From DASZVB01 sp036272055 (GTDB lineage Bacteria > Myxococcota_A > Polyangia > Polyangiales > Polyangiaceae): DNA of 64,000 nt. Shown here one piece after another: positions 59,213 through 64,000 of this stretch. Numbering within the stretch: the stretch's first letter is position 1; every line of letters starts with the position of its first letter. Where the stretch lies: the NCBI GenBank assembly GCA_036272055.1, contig DATAZL010000054.1, forward strand, positions 62,001 to 126,000, in the 5' to 3' direction. The notes beneath the pieces are model-generated. The model was not told where the DNA came from, made no database searches, and saw nothing but the letters and a program-made list of their open reading frames with translations. The position numbers were made by a program, and so were the translations under genes.

Positions 59213-60598
59213 TCAGAGACCGTGCTCGCCGAAGGCGTAGTCCGAGGCGCTGTTGCAGAGGCCGCACGACGAACCGACGAACTGGTTCATCGCGTTCGCG
59301 TCGGTGCCGAACACCATCTGCCACCACGCCAGGGTCGGGGTGGTGACGCGCTCGGGGCTGAGCATGAGCGTCAGATGGCCCTTGAGGGTGTCGCCCGAGG
59401 CGCCGACGGGGTTGTGGTAGTAGAGATACGCGCCCTTGGGCTGGCCGTTGACCGCCTGCGACATCTGCATCGCGGTGTACCCGGTGATGTCCATGTCGCC
59501 GGAGATCGCGAGGAACGGCTTCACGGCAGTGAGACCGCCGTTGAAGATGATGACGTCCTGCACGCGGCTGTCGCTGGCCGCAGCGACGGTCGCGGCGCCA
59601 CCCTGCGAGTGGCCCATCACGCCGACCTTCGACATGTCGATGTGACCGAAGTACGGGCTCGACATGTCGGCGTTGGCGGCCGCGGCGAAGTCGAGCGCGT
59701 GGAGCACCTCTTTGCCCGTGCCGACCTCGCGCGAGTTCGCGGCGATGACGATGAAGCCGTACGACGCGACGTAACGGAGGAGCGGACCGTATCCTTCCGG
59801 TTGCGCGCAGGTGCCGTTCGCCCACGAGATGATCGGTAGCTTCCCGGCCGGCCACGTCGCGGGGCGGTAGAGGCTGTAGAGCTTGAAGTCGAGGCACGTG
59901 CCGGTGTTCGGCGCGGTGGCGTTGCAGGGCTGCGTGCCGACATCGAGGAGCTGGTTCGTGACGTCCGCCGGCTCGTTGAAGAGCGCCGCGAACGCCGGAC
60001 ACGTCGCGTTGTCGGCCGGATCGGTGTTCTCGAAACCCTTGCCGACGTTCATGTCCATCGACGCGCCGTAGGGGCCGAGCTTGATGTTCATGCCCTTGAC
60101 GTCGGTGATGTCGCCGCACGCTTGCGTGATCGGATGCGCCGCCGTCTCGCCGGCCTGCTCGCAATGGGCGAGCGCGGTGCCGCCTGCGGCGCCCGCCGCT
60201 CCTGCGGCACCAGCGGCGCCGCCAGCCGGAGCGCCGCCCGTGGCAGTCGTGCCGCCTCCGCTCGTGTCGCCGCCGGTTCCGGTGCTCGTGCCACCAGCAC
60301 CAACCGAGGTGGTACCGCCCGTACCGGTGATCACCGTGCTACCGCCCGCGCCGACCGTGTTGCCGGTGCCCGTCATCGTGACGGTCGCGCCCGTTCCTGC
60401 CGGAGTGCCGCCAGCACCGACTGCGGCCACGCCACCCGCGCCGACCGGCGACCCGCCCGCGTTGACGAGCGCGTTGCCACCTGCACCCTGGGCCCCGGTT
60501 CCGGGATCGCTCTTGCTACTGCACGCCACGACCCCCGAGAGGGCACAGACGCCTGCGAGCAATGAACATGATGCGTACTGCGCGATGATCGATCTCAT
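59213..60598 (-). CDS. Alpha/beta hydrolase lipoprotein (chlorophyllase/PET-hydrolase-like fold)
   Basis: A 461-residue lipoprotein with signal ending LSGVVAC (Cys26) and a long Gly/Thr/Ala tether (to ~145). A Cys-containing domain (CEQAGETAAHPITQACGDI) leads to an alpha/beta hydrolase: LYSLYRPATWPAGKLPIISWANG (oxyanion side), nucleophile in VGVMGHSQGGAATVA, KPFLAISGDMDITGY (acid) and LKGHLTLMLSPERV (candidate His). A Cys-rich C-terminal piece (CGLCNSASDYAFGEHGL) may close a disulfide. The family includes cutinase-like esterases and chlorophyllases; the substrate is unknown. An AAGGAT/AGAGGT ribosome site precedes the ATG at 60598. Confidence 0.85.
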   Translation of the reverse strand: MRSIIAQYASCSLLAGVCALSGVVACSSKSDPGTGAQGAGGNALVNAGGSPVGAGGVAAVGAGGTPAGTGATVTMTGTGNTVGAGGSTVITGTGGTTSVGAGGTSTGTGGDTSGGGTTATGGAPAGGAAGAAGAAGAAGGTALAHCEQAGETAAHPITQACGDITDVKGMNIKLGPYGASMDMNVGKGFENTDPADNATCPAFAALFNEPADVTNQLLDVGTQPCNATAPNTGTCLDFKLYSLYRPATWPAGKLPIISWANGTCAQPEGYGPLLRYVASYGFIVIAANSREVGTGKEVLHALDFAAAANADMSSPYFGHIDMSKVGVMGHSQGGAATVAAASDSRVQDVIIFNGGLTAVKPFLAISGDMDITGYTAMQMSQAVNGQPKGAYLYYHNPVGASGDTLKGHLTLMLSPERVTTPTLAWWQMVFGTDANAMNQFVGSSCGLCNSASDYAFGEHGL

Positions 60599-61143
60599 GA
60601 CCTCTGGATCCTTCTGCTGCGCCCCTTCGGGCTTAGTCTATGCGGCGCGGGCGAACTGCGCCGATCCCCGTTCGACACACAAGTCGCAAGCAGGTGGTTC
60701 AGCCACTATCTTCTTCCGACTTTCGAATGCCCAATCGCGCCCGCGCTTTTACTTCGTTCTGACGGGTTTGTGTGGCGAGAAGCGCGGTATCCGGTCGCTC
60801 GAATGCGTGATGGTTTGCGAGATACAGCTCGCGACCAAAAATGACGTGTGCGTTGTAGTAAACGAGTCAGTTTTGAGTCGCTTCTGCACGCATTCGCTAC
60901 GACTCGAGCGACAGAGCGCATAGCCGTAAATGACGCGTCAAAGCCGGCACTCGGCGCGGTGGCCGGGCGCGTCGAGACGGATCTGGTTGCCACGCGGAGT
61001 CGCCGCGCGCGGCACGGCTAACTTTGGCGCGCTGGGCCTGAAGAGACTCCATGGCGAAACGGGGGCGAAATTGTCCACGCCCATAAGATCCCTGACATCG
61101 GACCGTCGCGTTCAGCGGCGGAACGCCATTGCCGACGGCTCCC
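60599..61143. other. Divergent intergenic region (545 bases)
   Basis: Separates the alpha/beta hydrolase (-) from the BMP-type ABC transporter (+). Around 60726-60930 base composition is clearly less GC-rich than the genes. A perfect 10-base palindrome, TGACGCGTCA (60931-60940), lies about 200 bases before the ATPase start and is a candidate operator. No reading frame, RNA gene or riboswitch was recognised. Confidence 0.5.
60931..60940. promoter_or_regulatory. Palindrome TGACGCGTCA upstream of the ABC transporter
   Basis: A perfect 10-base palindrome in the lower-GC part of the divergent intergenic region, the kind of site bound by dimeric repressors. It could regulate the purine/nucleoside transporter or the divergent hydrolase. 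Assignment rests on position and symmetry only; a chance occurrence is possible. Confidence 0.3.
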
Positions 61144-62682
61144 ATGACGACGCCGCGTCTCTCGCTCAAAGGAATCACCAAGCGCTACCCCGCTGTCGTC
61201 GCCAACGATGACGTCTCGCTCGACGTTCTTCCGGGCGAGATCCATGCCGTGCTCGGGGAGAACGGCGCCGGCAAGTCGACGCTGATGAAGGTCATCTACG
61301 GCGCCGTGCAGCCGGACCTGGGTGAGGTGCGCTGGAACGGCGCGCTGGTGAAGATCAAGACGCCCCACGAGGCGCGCGCACTGGGCATCTCCATGGTGTT
61401 CCAGCACTTCTCGCTGTTCGACACCCTGACGGCGGCCGAAAATGTGTGGCTTGGTCTCGACGCGTCGACGTCGCTCGCCCAGGTCACCGAACGCATCGGC
61501 GTCGTCTCGCGCGAGTACGGCCTCGACGTGCACCCGCTCCGGCCCGTGCATTCGCTCTCGGTGGGTGAGCGGCAGCGCGTCGAGATCGTCCGCGCGCTGC
61601 TCACCGACCCGAAGCTCCTGATCCTGGACGAGCCAACCAGCGTGCTCACGCCGCAGGCGGTGCAACGGCTCTTCGAGACGCTGCGGAAGCTCGCCGCCGG
61701 TGGCTGCTCGATCCTGTACATCAGCCACAAGCTCGACGAGATCCGGGCGCTCTGTCACCGCTGCACGGTGCTCCGGGGCGGCCGCGTCACCGGTGAGGTC
61801 GATCCGCGGAACGAGACGAACGCGAGCCTGTCGCGGCGCATGATCGGCTCGGATCCGCCGCGCATCGACCGCGCCCCACCGAAGCTCGGCGACGTCGCGC
61901 TCGCCGTACGGAACCTGACGCTCGACAAGGTCGACGAGTTCGGTGTGCGGCTCGAGGACGTTGTGCTCGACGTACACGGCGGGGAGATCGTCGGCATCGC
62001 CGGGGTGTCCGGCAATGGCCAGCCAGAGCTCATGGCGGCGCTGTCGGGCGAGGACACGCGCGCGCCGCGCGGCACGATCGCGCTCTTCGGCAGCGACGTC
62101 TCGTCGTCGTCTCCGGGCATCCGGCGTCGCGCGGGCCTCCACTTCGTCCCCGAGGAGCGCCTCGGACGCGGCGCGGTGCCGCAGCTCTCGCTCGCGCAGA
62201 ACACGCTCCTCACGCGCACCGCCGCGGTCGGCAAGCTCGGGCTCCTGAAGCTCGCGAGCGTCTTCAGCCTGGCGACCGAGCTCATCCGCCGGTTCCGCGT
62301 GAAGGCGAAGGGCGCCGACGCGCCGGCAAAGAGTCTCTCGGGCGGCAATTTGCAGAAGTTCATCATGGGGCGGGAGCTCGACGCGAATCCGCGGCTGCTC
62401 ATCGTGTCCCAGCCGACGTGGGGCGTCGACGTCGGCGCGGCTGCGGACATCCGGAGCGAGATCGTGCGGCTGCGCGACGCGGGCGCCGGCGTCCTCGTCG
62501 TCAGTGAAGAGCTCGATGAGCTCTTCGAGATCACCGACCGGCTCGTCGTGATGGCGCGGGGCCGGCTCTCGCCATCCATCCCGACGCGTGAAGCGACGGT
62601 CGAGCAGATCGGCATCTGGATGAGCGGCCTCTGGCCCGACTCCCAGCTCAGCTCGCCACCGAGCGGGTTCCCCGATGCTTGA
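61144..62682 (+). CDS. BMP-type ABC transporter ATPase (RbsA-like, two NBDs)
   Basis: A 512-residue double-ATPase protein of the nucleoside/simple-sugar importer family. The first half has Walker A LGENGAGKST, Q-loop MVFQHFSLF, signature LSVGERQRVEI and Walker B LLILDEPTS. The second half has the family's degenerate Walker A (GVSGNGQPELMAAL), signature LSGGNLQKFIMG and LLIVSQPTWGVDVGAA in place of Walker B (no DE), as is normal for this group. It starts at ATG 61144; a TTG at 61129 is unlikely. The permease start overlaps its stop by eight bases. It probably imports nucleosides or purines to feed the catabolic locus at 33-44 kb. Confidence 0.92.
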   Translation: MTTPRLSLKGITKRYPAVVANDDVSLDVLPGEIHAVLGENGAGKSTLMKVIYGAVQPDLGEVRWNGALVKIKTPHEARALGISMVFQHFSLFDTLTAAENVWLGLDASTSLAQVTERIGVVSREYGLDVHPLRPVHSLSVGERQRVEIVRALLTDPKLLILDEPTSVLTPQAVQRLFETLRKLAAGGCSILYISHKLDEIRALCHRCTVLRGGRVTGEVDPRNETNASLSRRMIGSDPPRIDRAPPKLGDVALAVRNLTLDKVDEFGVRLEDVVLDVHGGEIVGIAGVSGNGQPELMAALSGEDTRAPRGTIALFGSDVSSSSPGIRRRAGLHFVPEERLGRGAVPQLSLAQNTLLTRTAAVGKLGLLKLASVFSLATELIRRFRVKAKGADAPAKSLSGGNLQKFIMGRELDANPRLLIVSQPTWGVDVGAAADIRSEIVRLRDAGAGVLVVSEELDELFEITDRLVVMARGRLSPSIPTREATVEQIGIWMSGLWPDSQLSSPPSGFPDA

Positions 62683-63793
62683 GCTCGAGACGAGGCCCGA
62701 GCCGTCGCGGCTCATGTCGGTGCTGTCGCCGCTGCTCGCCCTGACGATCACGCTGGTGGTCGGGATCGGGCTCTTCTCGGTGCTCGGCAAGGACCCCATC
62801 GACGGGCTCCGCGTCTTCTTCTATGAGCCGGTGAAGAGCGGCTATGCGCTCTCGGAGCTCGCGGTGAAGGCCACGCCGCTGGTCCTCATCGCGCTCGGGC
62901 TCTCGGTCTGCTTCCGTTCCAACGTCTGGAACATCGGCGCGGAGGGCCAGTTCATCCTCGGGGCGATCTTCTCGGGCGGCGTCGCGCTCCACGCGACCGA
63001 GACGACGAGCCGTCTCGTCGTGATCCCGATCCTCCTCGCCGGGATGCTCGGCGGCATGGTGTGGGCGGGGGTCGTCGCGCTTCTCAAGGATCGCTTTCAC
63101 GCCAGCGAGATCCTCGTCAGCCTGATGCTCGTCTACGTCGCGGACATGCTCCTCGGGTACCTCGTGTACGGCCCCTGGAAGGATCCCGCGGGCTACAATT
63201 TCCCCCAGACCGCGACCTTCGCGTCGACGACCCTGGTCCCGAAGCTCGCGAGCGGCTTTCGCACCGATATCGGTGCGCTTCTGGCCATCGGGCTGGTCGG
63301 TTTCTTCTGGGTGTTGGTGTTCCGCACGTACACCGGCTTCCAGCTCCAGGTGGGCGGTCTCGCGCCCGCGGCGGCGCGTTATGCCGGCTTCTCGTCGCGG
63401 AAGGCGCTCTGGACGTCGCTTCTCATCTCGGGCGCCATGGCCGGCCTCGCCGGCGCGCTCGAGGCGACGGGCCCGCTCGGTCAGCTCACGCCGTACGTGC
63501 CGTCCGGGTACGGCTTCGCCGCGATCATCGTCGCGTTCGTCGGGAGGCTGCACCCGGTCGGGATCCTCTTCGCCGCGATCCTGATGAGCATGTTCTACAT
63601 CGGGGGGGAGCTCGCGCAGTCGCGCCTCGGCTTGCCGAAATCGGTGACCGGCGTCTTCCAGGGGCTCTTGCTCTTCTCGCTCCTCGCCTGTGACACGTTC
63701 ATCAATTATCGCGTGCGCTTCGCCCGGCAGCGAGCGATCGCCCACGCCCCCATCGTCCCACCCGAGACTGCAAAGTCGGAAGGAAGCACCTGA
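62675..63793 (+). CDS. BMP-type ABC transporter permease
   Basis: A 372-residue inner-membrane permease of the YufP/BmpC type with eight to ten helices. Typical segments are SELAVKATPLVLIALGLS, VWNIGAEGQFILGAIFS, HASEILVSLMLVYVADMLL, GFQLQVGGLAPAAARYAGFS and PSGYGFAAIIVAFVGRLHP. It pairs with the RbsA-like ATPase; a second permease (YufQ type) is normally present and may lie beyond the window. Translation is coupled to the ATPase (eight-base overlap) and the following gene (its stop TGATG shares one base with the next ATG). Confidence 0.92.
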   Translation: MLELETRPEPSRLMSVLSPLLALTITLVVGIGLFSVLGKDPIDGLRVFFYEPVKSGYALSELAVKATPLVLIALGLSVCFRSNVWNIGAEGQFILGAIFSGGVALHATETTSRLVVIPILLAGMLGGMVWAGVVALLKDRFHASEILVSLMLVYVADMLLGYLVYGPWKDPAGYNFPQTATFASTTLVPKLASGFRTDIGALLAIGLVGFFWVLVFRTYTGFQLQVGGLAPAAARYAGFSSRKALWTSLLISGAMAGLAGALEATGPLGQLTPYVPSGYGFAAIIVAFVGRLHPVGILFAAILMSMFYIGGELAQSRLGLPKSVTGVFQGLLLFSLLACDTFINYRVRFARQRAIAHAPIVPPETAKSEGST

Positions 63794-64000
63794 TGGCGAA
63801 TCCGATCTCTCGACGCTCGCTCCTCCTCGGTGCCGGCGCGCTCCTGGCGCTGCCGGGCTGCAAATCGACCACGTCCCAGGCGGCCGAGCCGCTCAAGCTC
63901 GGGTTCATGTACTCCGGGCCCATCGGGGACGTCGGCTGGACGTATCAGCACGAGCTCGGCAGAAGGATGGTCGAGAAGGAGTTCGGCTCTCGCATCAAGA
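63793..64000 (+). CDS. BMP-family substrate-binding lipoprotein, N-terminal part
   Basis: The window ends 69 codons into this gene. The signal reads ISRRSLLLGAGALLALPGC: a twin-arginine and lipobox combination suggesting a Tat-exported lipoprotein. The mature start LKLGFMYSGPIGDVGWTYQHELG is the BMP/PnrA-like opening, the same as in the orphan BMP gene at 31885-33105 (FKVAFAYVGPVGDAGWTF). It is thus the cognate binding protein of the transporter upstream. The ATG overlaps the permease stop. Confidence 0.9.
   Translation, partial: MANPISRRSLLLGAGALLALPGCKSTTSQAAEPLKLGFMYSGPIGDVGWTYQHELGRRMVEKEFGSRIK

Noticed and set aside
61018..62799. Long minus-strand frame opposite the ABC ATPase
   Set aside because: The plus strand carries an unambiguous RbsA-like ATPase. 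The opposing frame is composition-driven.

Overview
The window is bacterial, GC-rich (roughly two thirds G+C) and densely coded, and it looks like a myxobacterium (Myxococcota, probably order Polyangiales). Evidence for this: a long series of secreted lipoproteins in which the lipobox cysteine is followed by a Gly/Ser/Thr/Ala tether (units such as GTGGSG or GGTAGAAG), a MYXO-CTERM-like tail on a Cys-rich protein (15522-16409), an AgmX/PglI-type C-terminal domain (23972-24694), a CGNGKLDDGEECD cysteine repeat (29413-30225) and a membrane-anchored Ser/Thr kinase (7031-9343). No rRNA, tRNA, CRISPR array, integrase or transposase was recognised.

Layout. 1-9.4 kb: a truncated lipoprotein, a SlyX-like protein, an ArsR/SRPBCC pair, a beta-propeller lipoprotein coupled to an acid-phosphatase-like lipoprotein, a diheme cytochrome, a CACCH lipoprotein and a receptor-like Ser/Thr kinase. 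9.4-21 kb: a decayed DUF4185-like gene, a DUF3224 protein, a GT39-like membrane protein whose N-terminus is encoded by a dispersed repeat, an alpha/beta hydrolase, a methyltransferase, the Cys-rich protein, a HerA-like ATPase and a carboxylesterase lipoprotein. 21-30 kb: a D-2-hydroxyglutarate dehydrogenase-like flavoprotein facing serA, an AgmX-type protein, two small lipoproteins, dinB with an SOS-like box, a cNMP-binding DUF1003 protein, a thiolase and a Gly-rich lipoprotein.

30-44 kb is the metabolic core, a nearly complete purine-to-ureide pathway. On the minus strand run xdhC, a FAD urate hydroxylase candidate, allantoinase, an allantoicase-OHCU decarboxylase fusion, HIU hydrolase and a DUF6986 aldolase-like protein, with stop/start overlaps or a 3-base gap throughout. 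A BMP-family purine/nucleoside-binding lipoprotein and a MIO-type aromatic amino acid lyase follow. xdhA-xdhB diverge on the plus strand. Xanthine would go to urate (XdhAB, matured by XdhC), 5-hydroxyisourate, OHCU, allantoin, allantoate and ureidoglycolate. No classical uricase or ureidoglycolate lyase is seen. A matching BMP-type ABC transporter (ATPase, permease, second binding protein cut by the window end) lies at 61-64 kb.

44-50.7 kb and 56.7-60.6 kb carry mostly secreted lipoprotein hydrolases (GH16, SGNH, GH71/99-like, alpha/beta hydrolase), a GNAT protein, a PHA-granule-type protein and a DUF4337 protein. Between them, 50.9-56.6 kb holds a compact group of five genes: a tandem PilZ-like/GNAT-like protein, a heme-oxygenase-like diiron oxidase, a membrane-associated methyltransferase, a protein of unknown function and a cytochrome P450. 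It resembles a small uncharacterised biosynthetic or lipid-modifying locus.

Three copies of a structured GC-rich repeat (647-818, 13487-13594, 22490-22600) are the clearest non-gene elements. Two sit between convergent genes and one is translated.
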